From an uncultured Bacteroidales bacterium (lineage in GTDB: Bacteria > Bacteroidota > Bacteroidia > Bacteroidales > Marinilabiliaceae): a stretch of DNA of 20,155 bases. The stretch lies in contig CALAVC010000162.1 in assembly GCA_937892095.1 (NCBI GenBank), positions 1-20,155 of the forward strand, given 5' to 3'. Below are positions 1 to 6,236 of the stretch, piece by piece. The position numbers and the translations under genes were made by a program. Each line of letters starts with the position of its first letter. Position 1 is the stretch's first letter. The notes under the pieces were generated by a model, which saw only the letters and a list, made by a program, of their open reading frames with translations, did no database searches and was not told the DNA's origin.

Positions 1-2
1 AT

Positions 3-275
3 CCGTGGGAAGATAAGTTAGATTCCATTAAAAATTTTTTAAACAGAGATGATATTGTAATTGAGGATGAAGAGGGTAGAACTTTTACACCCGAACAATT
101 TTGGAATGAAGAAGTTGGGGAATCATTATATAATAATCCTGAAAAATACATTAATGGAGAACAATATGATGAAAAGCATCCGCCAAAATATCAAATATTT
201 AGTTTACACACATCTAATTTTGAGTACACAACTGATGAAGGTATAAGATTTTCTACAACTTCAGAGTTTAGTTAA
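3..275 (+). CDS. 3' end of an unrecognised protein (partial)
   Basis: An open frame enters from the left edge in frame 3 and stops at TAA 273-275, giving the last 90 residues of a protein that starts outside the window. The visible part is acidic and polar, with motifs such as TFTPEQFWNEEVGESL and HPPKYQIFSLHTSNFEY, and has no membrane segment. AT-rich codons (AAT, GAA, TTA, AGA) differ sharply from the C-rich codons of the genes from 1067 on, which suggests a mobile element or phage origin. I do not recognise the family. It precedes a phage-like mini-gene. A 61-codon ATG frame on the same strand here is a shadow; this frame is preferred because it is open from the edge and reads as a normal globular protein. 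Confidence 0.6.
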   Translation, partial: PWEDKLDSIKNFLNRDDIVIEDEEGRTFTPEQFWNEEVGESLYNNPEKYINGEQYDEKHPPKYQIFSLHTSNFEYTTDEGIRFSTTSEFS

Positions 276-286
276 AAAATAAATTG

Positions 287-294
287 TATATTTG
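287..294 (+). promoter_or_regulatory. Bacteroidota -7 promoter element (TATATTTG)
   Basis: TATATTTG matches the Bacteroidota -7 consensus TAnnTTTG exactly. It lies just after the stop of the partial gene and about 75 bases before the mini-gene at 368. No good -33 TTTG was found at the usual distance, so this rests on the -7 match and position alone. Confidence 0.4.
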
Positions 295-367
295 TAACAA
301 CAAGTGGTTATTGGTTCAATTCCAATCGAAAATTTAATAGTTTTTAAAAAATTAATTATTAGAAAAT

Positions 368-472
368 ATGAAATACAAAAAGAGATTAAAAAACCTTGAA
401 GCAAGAATTGCTTTTTGGAACAATATAAAAGAAAAGGCTGCTTTTATGAAACCCGGAAGTGAAAAGAAATAG
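368..472 (+). CDS. 34-residue basic mini-protein, phage-like
   Basis: ATG 368 to TAG 470-472 encodes 34 residues that are rich in Lys and Arg, begin MKYKKRLKNLEARIAFW and end MKPGSEKK. The pattern of a basic helix, LxARxxxW, then a PGS-K tail resembles, from memory, tiny proteins of Bacteroidota phages, possibly Microviridae; this was not checked and is a weak inference. It sits in the same AT-rich block as the preceding partial gene, has its own -7 element at 287-294, and is followed by a tRNA-like element. No signal peptide or membrane segment is visible. The amphipathic, charged composition would suit nucleic-acid binding or a structural role, but no function can be assigned. It could be non-coding, as short frames arise by chance in AT-rich DNA. 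Confidence 0.45.
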   Translation: MKYKKRLKNLEARIAFWNNIKEKAAFMKPGSEKK

Positions 473-524
473 AATAAATAAAGTAAGATAATATAGTTTG
501 GATAGTTACGGATAGAGTTACTTC

Positions 525-601
525 GATTTTTTTAGCTCATTTGGATAGAGCAATTGTATATGGTAAACAATAGGTAGCAAGTTCGATTCTTGCAGAAATC
601 A
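525..601 (+). tRNA. tRNA-like element with 9-nt anticodon loop, probably degenerate
   Basis: Cloverleaf elements appear in order: acceptor 525-531 pairs fully (one G-T) with 594-600; D-stem GCTC 535-538 pairs with GAGC 548-551; anticodon stem ATTGT 553-557 pairs with ACAAT 567-571; T-stem GCAAG 577-581 pairs with CTTGC 589-593 around the loop TTCGATT; position 73 is A. Two departures are seen: three linker bases (TTA) instead of two after the acceptor, and a nine-base anticodon loop ATATGGTAA instead of seven. Reading T561 as U33 gives anticodon GGU (Thr) with two extra bases on the 5' side of the loop, but the identity is uncertain. It is AT-rich like its surroundings, so it may be phage-borne or a decayed tRNA. 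Confidence 0.5.
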
Positions 602-741
602 ACATAACAGTTATACTCTTCTAATTTTTCTTTCAAACATTTTTTTTGAAAAAAAAACTGTAAAGTTTGCATATTATGTATAAAACTCAGTCCCCCTTTA
701 GGAGAGTTTCCATAAGTGGTTAGGAGAGGGAGATAATTTAT
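602..741. other. AT-rich spacer with inverted repeats, no gene
   Basis: No plausible gene is seen. The spacer holds ACAGTT (607-612) and AACTGT (656-661) as inverted repeats about 45 bases apart, and a T-run directly followed by an A-run (about 640-657) that could fold on itself. It also holds the palindromic stretch at 664-687 described separately. The base composition changes to GC-richer around 688-700, which may mark the edge of foreign DNA. Confidence 0.5.
664..687. repeat. Imperfect palindrome, weakly dif/Xer-like
   Basis: AGTTT at 664-668 and AAACT at 683-687 flank GCATATTATGTATA, giving an interrupted palindrome of 24 bases. GTTTGCATA loosely resembles a XerC arm and TTATGTATAAA a XerD arm of dif sites, but the central spacer expected in a 28-bp dif is missing. 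It lies at the apparent boundary between AT-rich DNA and the tRNA cluster. The assignment as a recombination site is speculative. Confidence 0.2.
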
Positions 742-827
742 GTACCCGTAGCTCAGCTGGTTGCGTAAGGCTTGAGAGCATCCGCCTTTTAAGCGGAGGG
801 TCGTCAGTTCGAATCTGACCGGGTACA
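742..827 (+). tRNA. tRNA-Lys(UUU) with enlarged D-loop
   Basis: Acceptor GTACCCG 742-748 pairs perfectly with CGGGTAC 820-826, and position 73 is A. The D-stem is GCTC 751-754 with GAGC 776-779. The anticodon stem TCCGC/GCGGA encloses CTTTTAA with anticodon TTT at 788-790. The T-arm is GTCAG-TTCGAAT-CTGAC. No CCA is encoded. The D-loop is 21 bases (755-775) rather than about 9: the extra bases GCGTAAGGCTTG lie between the conserved GGTT and the second D-stem strand. The rest of the molecule is a textbook tRNA. The insert allows an alternative hairpin pairing CTCAGC with GCTTGAG (one bulge). Whether it is functional cannot be told. Confidence 0.75.
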
Positions 828-842
828 CAAAAAAAAGTGAAT

Positions 843-917
843 GGACCATTAGCTCAGATGGTTAGTAGCAATTGACTCATAATCAATAGGTCCTACGTTC
901 AAATCGTAGATGGTCCA
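843..917 (+). tRNA. tRNA with CAU anticodon (Ile2 or elongator Met)
   Basis: Acceptor GGACCAT 843-849 pairs perfectly with ATGGTCC 910-916, and A73 is at 917. The anticodon stem ATTGA/TCAAT encloses CTCATAA with CAT at 878-880, and the T-arm is CTACG-TTCAAAT-CGTAG. A CAU anticodon means either elongator Met or Ile with a lysidine-modified C34. The GACTCATAATC core resembles tRNA-Ile2, so tRNA-Ile2 is slightly preferred. The second D-stem strand reads TAGC instead of GAGC, as if one T were inserted before AGC, which breaks one D-stem pair and makes the gene one base longer than usual. Confidence 0.75.
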
Positions 918-925
918 CAATATAT

Positions 926-998
926 TGCGGAGTAGAGCAGAGGTTAGCTCGTCAGCCTCATAAGCTGAAGGTCACGGGTTCAAGTCCCGTCATCGGCT
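926..998 (+). tRNA. Initiator-like tRNA-Met(CAU) with mismatched acceptor
   Basis: The D-stem GAGC/GCTC gives an A11-U24 pair, an initiator tRNA hallmark. The anticodon stem TCAGC/GCTGA encloses CTCATAA with CAT at 959-961. The T-arm is ACGGG-TTCAAGT-CCCGT. However, acceptor strands TGCGGAG (926-932) and CATCGGC (991-997) pair at only three Watson-Crick positions plus one G-T. The three consecutive G-C pairs usual in initiator anticodon stems are also absent. A normal partner for the 5' strand would be CTCCGCA. The 3' part resembles that of tRNA-Thr, as I recall it, so this may be a chimera or a pseudogene. Confidence 0.6.
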
Positions 999-1008
999 CT
1001 CTCTTAGA

Positions 1009-1046
1009 AGCCTGTTCATCGTGAGGTGGGCAGGCTATTTCTTTAT
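1009..1046 (+). terminator. Hairpin terminator of the tRNA cluster
   Basis: Bases 1009-1020 pair with 1025-1036 in a 12-bp stem (AGCCTG with CAGGCT at the base, then three G-T wobbles among the inner pairs), closed by the tetraloop GTGA, a GNRA-type loop. A T-rich stretch (ATTTCTTTAT) follows. Its position right after the last tRNA and before the next CDS fits a tRNA operon terminator. Confidence 0.65.
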
Positions 1047-1066
1047 ATCTTAACCATTACTAACCT

Positions 1067-2233
1067 ATGTACAACTTCGATACTCTTACAACTCGACGTG
1101 GCTCCGACTGCTACAAATGGGATTTAGATAAACCCTCCGACGACATCTTGCCAATGTGGGTCGCCGACATGGATTTCCCCACCGCACCCAAAATAATCGA
1201 AGCCATATCGCATCGAGTCAGCCATGGCATCTTTGGCTACACACGAGTCCCACAGTCTTTCTACGACTCCATTGTAGGTTGGTATGCCAGACGCTATGCC
1301 TGCCATGTCGCCCCCGACTCTATACTCTACACCTCTGGTGTCGTACCAGCCGTATCCGCCATCATAAAGGCGCTTACCTCGCCTAGCGATAAGGTCGTAG
1401 TCCTTACGCCTGTCTACAATTGTTTCTTTTCCTCTATTCGCAACAACGGTTGTCAACCTCTCGAAGTCCCTCTTTTGCGCACTGCCGATAGCTACGTTGT
1501 CGACTTCGATGCGCTCTCCGCAGCTCTTGCCCAGCCCGAAGCCAAAATCCTACTCCTTTGTAGCCCACACAACCCTGCTGGTCGCGTCTGGTCGTCCGAC
1601 GAACTTACGCATATCGGTCGCCTCTGTTTGCAAAACAACGTCATCCTCGTCTCCGACGAAATACACAGCGGTCTAATCATGCCAGGGCATACCTTCGTAC
1701 CTTTCGCTTCGCTCGCTCCCGACATCGTTGCCAATAGTATAACCACATCCTCTTCTTCCAAAAGTTTCAATACCGCTGGGCTACAAATAAGCTACATCTT
1801 TACCGACAACGAACTCTGGCGACAGAAAATCGACCGAGCCATCAATATTAACGAAGTTTGCGATGTTAATCCATTTGGCATAATAGCTCTCCAAACAGCC
1901 TACAACGAATGCGAAGATTATCTCGAAGAACTCTGTCGTTATATCTTCGATAACTACCAATTCGTTCGCACCTATCTTGCTCAGCACCTTCCAAAGGTCC
2001 AAGTCATCGACCTTCAGGGCACATATCTCGTCTGGCTCGATGTCCGTAGTCTGAAAGTCTCGTCTAACGTTCTACACCATCGACTCCTCTCCGAAGGGCA
2101 TCTCCGTTTGTCGCCAGGCAACATCTATGGGCTATCTGGCGAAGGCTACATGCGTCTTAACATAGCCACTCAACGCTCTCGCCTTGCCGAAGGACTACGT
2201 CGTCTCGTTTCGGTGCTCGCTCCGCTTCAGTAA
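1067..2233 (+). CDS. MalY/PatB-family PLP-dependent aminotransferase or C-S lyase
   Basis: A 388-residue fold-type I PLP enzyme of the MalY/PatB family. The N-terminus (MYNFDTLTTRRGSDCYKWD) is the family's usual opening. PLP-site motifs follow: SPHNP with Asn169, SDEIH with Asp197, SSSSKSFNTAGLQ with the Schiff-base Lys232, and a C-terminal MRLNIA with Arg363, which binds the substrate carboxylate. Length is normal. Members are cystathionine beta-lyases (C-S lyases) or aminotransferases, and sequence alone does not decide the substrate. It is cytoplasmic. It starts 20 bases after the tRNA terminator with no clear promoter or Shine-Dalgarno. A promoter sits between it and argB, so it is likely a separate unit. 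A role in methionine or cysteine metabolism is the usual guess. Confidence 0.88.
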   Translation: MYNFDTLTTRRGSDCYKWDLDKPSDDILPMWVADMDFPTAPKIIEAISHRVSHGIFGYTRVPQSFYDSIVGWYARRYACHVAPDSILYTSGVVPAVSAIIKALTSPSDKVVVLTPVYNCFFSSIRNNGCQPLEVPLLRTADSYVVDFDALSAALAQPEAKILLLCSPHNPAGRVWSSDELTHIGRLCLQNNVILVSDEIHSGLIMPGHTFVPFASLAPDIVANSITTSSSSKSFNTAGLQISYIFTDNELWRQKIDRAININEVCDVNPFGIIALQTAYNECEDYLEELCRYIFDNYQFVRTYLAQHLPKVQVIDLQGTYLVWLDVRSLKVSSNVLHHRLLSEGHLRLSPGNIYGLSGEGYMRLNIATQRSRLAEGLRRLVSVLAPLQ

Positions 2234-2263
2234 AATATTCGTTCTCGTAGTGTCGAAAATCAT

Positions 2264-2271
2264 TACTTTTG
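2264..2271 (+). promoter_or_regulatory. Promoter -7 element for the arg-ispG operon (TACTTTTG)
   Basis: TACTTTTG is an exact match to TAnnTTTG, 41 bases before the argB start. No convincing -33 TTTG is present at 19-23 bases upstream. It is the last consensus element seen before a run of genes with almost no intergenic space up to 10128, so it is the likely promoter for all of them. Confidence 0.6.
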
Positions 2272-2311
2272 TACCCTTAACAATTTTTATCTAATCACTC
2301 ATAGTCATCGT

Positions 2312-3097
2312 ATGGACATCAGCATAGTCAAAGTAGGTGGTAAAGTTGTCGAAGAAGAAAAGTCTCTCGCCTCTCTTCTCGACGATTTCGCAGCCCTCAG
2401 TGGTGCCAAAATACTCGTTCACGGCGGTGGACGCTCCGCCACCAAAATAGGCGAACAACTCGGCTACAATGCACAAATGATTGAAGGCAGACGAGTTACC
2501 GATGCCGAGACTCTTCAAGTCGTTACAATGGTCTATGCTGGTCTCGTCAATAAAAACATTGTGGCTCAGTTGCAATCGCGTGGCATAAACGCACTCGGAC
2601 TCTCTGGTGCCGACATCGATGTCGTTCGCTCTCAGCAACGTCCGCCCATGACCATGTCCGATGGTTCTGTTGTCGACTTTGGCTTTGTGGGCAACGTTCG
2701 CTCTGTTCAAACCGATGTGCTTGCTCTGCTCCTTAGCCGTGGCATAGTTCCTGTCATGTCGCCCATCACGCACGACGGCAACGGACAACTCCTCAACACT
2801 AATGCCGACACAATAGCTTCTGAGCTCGCACGCGCGCTATCTTCACAAATGAAAGTCCGTCTCGTCTATTGCTTCGAGAAACCCGGAGTCCTTCTCAATG
2901 CCGACGACGACAATACACTAATCGAACGCCTCGATTATGACACCTTTAAGCGTCATCAGGCTTCGGGAGTCATCGTCGCTGGCATGATTCCCAAACTCGA
3001 CAACGGCTTCGCTGCACTCAGACAAGGTGTCAATAGCGTTGTCATAACCAATGTCGAAGGTCTTCGTACTGGCCGTGGCACAACCCTTGTCCTATGA
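2312..3097 (+). CDS. argB: Acetylglutamate (or N-succinylglutamate) kinase
   Basis: ArgB phosphorylates N-acylglutamate in the second step of arginine synthesis, using ATP, in the cytoplasm. The 261-residue amino acid kinase fold shows KVGGK (7-11) and VHGGG (36-40) for phosphate binding, RRVTDAETL (60-68), NADT (164-167) and KLDN (228-231). The length is normal for the arginine-insensitive short form; the N-terminal helix of arginine-inhibited kinases is absent. In Bacteroides the pathway is known to run on N-succinyl rather than N-acetyl intermediates, so the true substrate here may be N-succinylglutamate. It is first in a tight operon, and its stop overlaps the argE start as ATGA. Confidence 0.93.
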   Translation: MDISIVKVGGKVVEEEKSLASLLDDFAALSGAKILVHGGGRSATKIGEQLGYNAQMIEGRRVTDAETLQVVTMVYAGLVNKNIVAQLQSRGINALGLSGADIDVVRSQQRPPMTMSDGSVVDFGFVGNVRSVQTDVLALLLSRGIVPVMSPITHDGNGQLLNTNADTIASELARALSSQMKVRLVYCFEKPGVLLNADDDNTLIERLDYDTFKRHQASGVIVAGMIPKLDNGFAALRQGVNSVVITNVEGLRTGRGTTLVL

Positions 3098-4155
3098 ACC
3101 TCGACTCTTTAAAGCAAGACTCTCTTGCCCTCCTCAAGCGCATGATTGCCACGCCTTCCGTCAGCCGAGACGAAAGCGCCGTGGCCGACCTAATCTATTC
3201 GCAGCTATCGCAGTGGGGGCTCTGCGTCTCTCGCAAAGGCAATAACTTGTGGGTGCGACAGCCTTCTTGTAGCCATACAGCACCAGTCATCTTGCTAAAT
3301 TCGCACATCGACACGGTTCGTCCTGCTGCAGGTTATACTCGTGACCCCTACACACCCACCATCGACAACGGACGCCTCTACGGCTTAGGTAGCAACGACG
3401 CTGGCGGACCTCTTGTAAGTCTACTTGCTGCTTTCCGACACCTACTCACAACCGACCAACCCTACAACCTCATATTTGCAGCTACAGCCGAAGAAGAAGT
3501 GAGCGGTAAGAATGGCATAGAAAGCATCTTACCTGAACTCGGGCGAATAGACCTCGCAATCGTTGGAGAACCCACGGGCATGCAACCCGCCGTTGCCGAA
3601 AAAGGTCTTATGGTACTCGATTGTACTGCTTTCGGCAAGAGTGGACATGCCGCTCGGGCCGAAGGTGTCAACGCCATCTATGTCGCTCTACCTGCCATCG
3701 AGTGGTTCCGCACGCACACCTTCGACCGCATAAGTTCTTTCCTCGGACCAGTCAAGATGAGCGTTACGCAAATCTCGGCAGGCACGCAACACAATGTCGT
3801 GCCAGACACTTGTCGTTTCGTTGTCGATGTCCGCGTCAACGAACTCTATTCCAACCCCGAACTCCTCGCCATCATAAAGCAAGAAGTCGGTGTAAGCGTC
3901 TCCGAACGCTCCACTCGCCTCTGCAGTTCTTCCATACCAATCTCGCACCCCATCGTACAACGTGCCATTCAAATGGGCATGAAGCCCTTTGGTTCTCCCA
4001 CCATGAGCGACCAAGCTCTTCTTCGCTGCCCATCTCTTAAAATTGGTCCTGGACAGTCTGCTCGCTCCCACACTGCCGACGAATATATCGAACTACAAGA
4101 AATTGACAAAGGTATAGACACCTACATAGCCCTCCTCGACCAACTATCACTATGA
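3094..4155 (+). CDS. argE: M20 peptidase-family acylornithine deacylase
   Basis: A 353-residue di-zinc M20 hydrolase, placed between argB and argH, so it most likely releases ornithine from N-acylornithine. Metal and catalytic residues are visible: HID (His71, Asp73), the bridging Asp102 in GLGSNDAGG, the catalytic glutamate in TAEEEVSG (about 133), Glu159 in VGEPTG, and a C-terminal SHTADEY histidine. A dimerisation lid domain occupies roughly 175-290. Length is normal for this group. It overlaps argB and argH by ATGA on both sides, implying translational coupling. Because Bacteroidales use N-succinylornithine, it may be a desuccinylase. M20 enzymes are promiscuous, so naming relies on context as much as on motifs. 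Confidence 0.88.
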   Translation: MNLDSLKQDSLALLKRMIATPSVSRDESAVADLIYSQLSQWGLCVSRKGNNLWVRQPSCSHTAPVILLNSHIDTVRPAAGYTRDPYTPTIDNGRLYGLGSNDAGGPLVSLLAAFRHLLTTDQPYNLIFAATAEEEVSGKNGIESILPELGRIDLAIVGEPTGMQPAVAEKGLMVLDCTAFGKSGHAARAEGVNAIYVALPAIEWFRTHTFDRISSFLGPVKMSVTQISAGTQHNVVPDTCRFVVDVRVNELYSNPELLAIIKQEVGVSVSERSTRLCSSSIPISHPIVQRAIQMGMKPFGSPTMSDQALLRCPSLKIGPGQSARSHTADEYIELQEIDKGIDTYIALLDQLSL

Positions 4156-5504
4156 CACAACAACAAAAAAACCTCAAACTTTGGGATAAAGGCTATTCCG
4201 AAGACGAACGCATAGATAACTTTACCGTTGGGCAAGACCGAGTCCTCGACCTACACCTCGCGCCATTCGATGTCCTTGGCACCATGGCTCACATAACCAT
4301 GCTTTGCTCTATCGGACTTCTCGAAAAAGACGAACTCGCAACTCTCCTTGTCGAGCTCAAAAAAATATATGCCACCACACAAGATGGCTCTTTCGTCATC
4401 GAAGATGATGTCGAAGACGTCCACTCACAAGTCGAGCTAATGCTCACACGTGCTCTTGGCGACATGGGCAAAAAAGTACATAGTGGACGCTCTCGCAACG
4501 ACCAAGTCCTTCTCGACCTCAAGCTCTACATTCGCCACCAAATCGAAGACATCGCTCTACGCGTCAAGAAACTCTTCGATGCCTTGCAGTCGCAAAGCGA
4601 GAAGTACAAAGACGTCCTACTCCCTGGTTATACTCACCTCCAAGTGGCCATGCCATCGTCTTTCGGACTCTGGTTCGGTGCCTATGCCGAAAGTCTATCC
4701 GACGACATGCGTGTACTACTTGCTGCATGGGACGTAGCCAACCAAAACCCTCTTGGTGCTGCTGCAGGCTATGGCTCGTCGTTCCCTCTCAATCGTACTC
4801 TAACCACCCGCCTACTCGGCTTTGCCGATCTCGCCTACAACGTCGTTTATGCTCAAATGGGACGTGGCAAGACCGAGCGTCTCGTCTCCTTTGCGCTATC
4901 CTCCGTTGCCGAGACCATCGGACGTCTTGCCTACGACGGCTGCCTCTTTACAAGTCAAAACTTTGGCTTTATCCACTTGCCAAAGCAAATGACCACAGGC
5001 TCTAGCATAATGCCTCACAAGAAAAACCCCGATGTCTTCGAACTCATCAGAGCACACTGCAACAAGATTCAAGGTGCGCCCAATACCATCAGGCTCATTA
5101 GTTGCAACCTCCCTTCGGGCTACTTCCGCGACATGCAGATAATAAAAGAAGTCTTCATACCTCTCTTCGACGAAATGCGCGACTGTATCGACATCACCAC
5201 CTATGCCATCGAAAACATCGAAGTGGAAAAAGACATAATGTCAGACCCTCGCTATAAATACGCTTTCAGTGTCGAAGAAGTCAATCGACGAACCCTTGCA
5301 GGCACTCCATTCCGCGATGCCTACCGACAAGTCGGTATCGAAATAGATAATGGGCATTTCGACTTCAATGGAACGCTCAACCACACACACGAAGGCTCAA
5401 TCGGCAACCTCTGTAACGACCGCATTGCCAACAAAATGCAACAGGTTTTATCCGCCTTCTCTTTTGCCGATGTTCACAACGCTCTCGATAATCTGCTCCG
5501 TTAA
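4152..5504 (+). CDS. argH: Argininosuccinate lyase
   Basis: ArgH cleaves argininosuccinate to arginine and fumarate, the last step of arginine synthesis. The 450-residue fumarase/aspartase-superfamily protein shows the three conserved regions: HSGRSRNDQ (110-118), YTHLQ with His162, and the signature loop GSSIMPHKKNPD (283-294) with the catalytic serine. The start opens with MTQQQKNLKLWDKGY, typical for the family. Active enzymes are tetramers built from three such segments. The ATG overlaps the argE stop. The gene is followed after nine bases by a lipoprotein gene. argC, argD, argF-type and argG genes are not in the window, so the pathway is split across loci. Confidence 0.95.
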   Translation: MTQQQKNLKLWDKGYSEDERIDNFTVGQDRVLDLHLAPFDVLGTMAHITMLCSIGLLEKDELATLLVELKKIYATTQDGSFVIEDDVEDVHSQVELMLTRALGDMGKKVHSGRSRNDQVLLDLKLYIRHQIEDIALRVKKLFDALQSQSEKYKDVLLPGYTHLQVAMPSSFGLWFGAYAESLSDDMRVLLAAWDVANQNPLGAAAGYGSSFPLNRTLTTRLLGFADLAYNVVYAQMGRGKTERLVSFALSSVAETIGRLAYDGCLFTSQNFGFIHLPKQMTTGSSIMPHKKNPDVFELIRAHCNKIQGAPNTIRLISCNLPSGYFRDMQIIKEVFIPLFDEMRDCIDITTYAIENIEVEKDIMSDPRYKYAFSVEEVNRRTLAGTPFRDAYRQVGIEIDNGHFDFNGTLNHTHEGSIGNLCNDRIANKMQQVLSAFSFADVHNALDNLLR

Positions 5505-5513
5505 TCAAGTGCT

Positions 5514-6236
5514 ATGCGTAGGTGCCATCTCTTCTTGTTGCTTGCTCTTCTCGTAGCTTCGGCGTGCTCTTCCAGTCATGCCGATGAGCATTTGCTCATC
5601 ATCGACCTCAACCGCACCACCACGATTCCTCTTACTCTTCAGCGAGTTTCCACCACGCCAACCCCTGCACAAATCATCAGTGCAAACTCTTTTGGTGCCT
5701 ATGTCGTCAATACCGACACCCTTTCGACCGACATCTATGTCGCCTCTTGGGACTCTCTCACATACATTCCACTTTTTATCCAGCGTGGCGTTAGTCAACG
5801 TGTCTGTGGCGTAATGCACAACGATAGTCTTACTCACGTCTCTTTTTCCGACCTCGAGACACAAACCCTTTCGCGTATAGAGGACATTAGGCGTCGGCTT
5901 GCCTTGCAAACCGACACCATACTTGCCCATTCCGACCTTCGCTCGCCTAAGACACGCGTCCTTGCTGCCGACACTCTTCTGTCTCTCCGACAAAGTTTCC
6001 GACGCGAAGCCCTCGAATGCCTTGCCGTCGCCGACACCTCTATTGTCGCCATTCCACTACTCCGACTACCCATTTTCGACCCCTCTGCCGACTTCGCAAT
6101 CTACAAGCGTGTCGCCGAAAATCTCATAATCCGCCACCTTCGTAACGACCTCGTTGCACACTTCGTCGCCGATGTTCGCACACTCTCCGACACCCTATCA
6201 AAGAAAGAAAAACAATCCCTCTTACCACGAAAATGA
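5514..6236 (+). CDS. Hypothetical lipoprotein
   Basis: A 240-residue protein with a short lipoprotein signal: MRRC, a hydrophobic core LFLLLALLV, then the lipobox VASAC with Cys18, followed by SSS. The mature part is rich in Thr, Ser, Leu and Arg and has no membrane segment, so it is likely periplasmic, anchored in the inner or outer membrane. I see no catalytic motif and do not recognise the family. Its early part reads like a beta-rich segment and the rest looks helical with many Arg residues, an architecture resembling the front portion of the next gene product without the thioredoxin fold. It overlaps that gene by ATGA, so the two probably work together. Confidence 0.72.
   Translation: MRRCHLFLLLALLVASACSSSHADEHLLIIDLNRTTTIPLTLQRVSTTPTPAQIISANSFGAYVVNTDTLSTDIYVASWDSLTYIPLFIQRGVSQRVCGVMHNDSLTHVSFSDLETQTLSRIEDIRRRLALQTDTILAHSDLRSPKTRVLAADTLLSLRQSFRREALECLAVADTSIVAIPLLRLPIFDPSADFAIYKRVAENLIIRHLRNDLVAHFVADVRTLSDTLSKKEKQSLLPRK

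Noticed and set aside
61..246. 61-codon forward frame
   Set aside because: It is a shadow frame within the partial gene at 3-275, which is open from the window edge and has a more natural composition.
630..661. T-run/A-run hairpin as a terminator
   Set aside because: The stem is only A-T pairs and any AT-rich DNA can do this; kept only as a description of the spacer.
532..849. Reverse-strand frame of 105 codons
   Set aside because: It runs antisense through the tRNA-like element and tRNA-Lys; its RFELTTLRLKG stretch is the usual spurious product of an antisense tRNA-Lys.
2291..2788. 165-codon reverse frame over argB
   Set aside because: It is antisense to argB; the sequence is Asp/His/Asn-rich in the way expected from reversed GTC/GAC/TCC codons.
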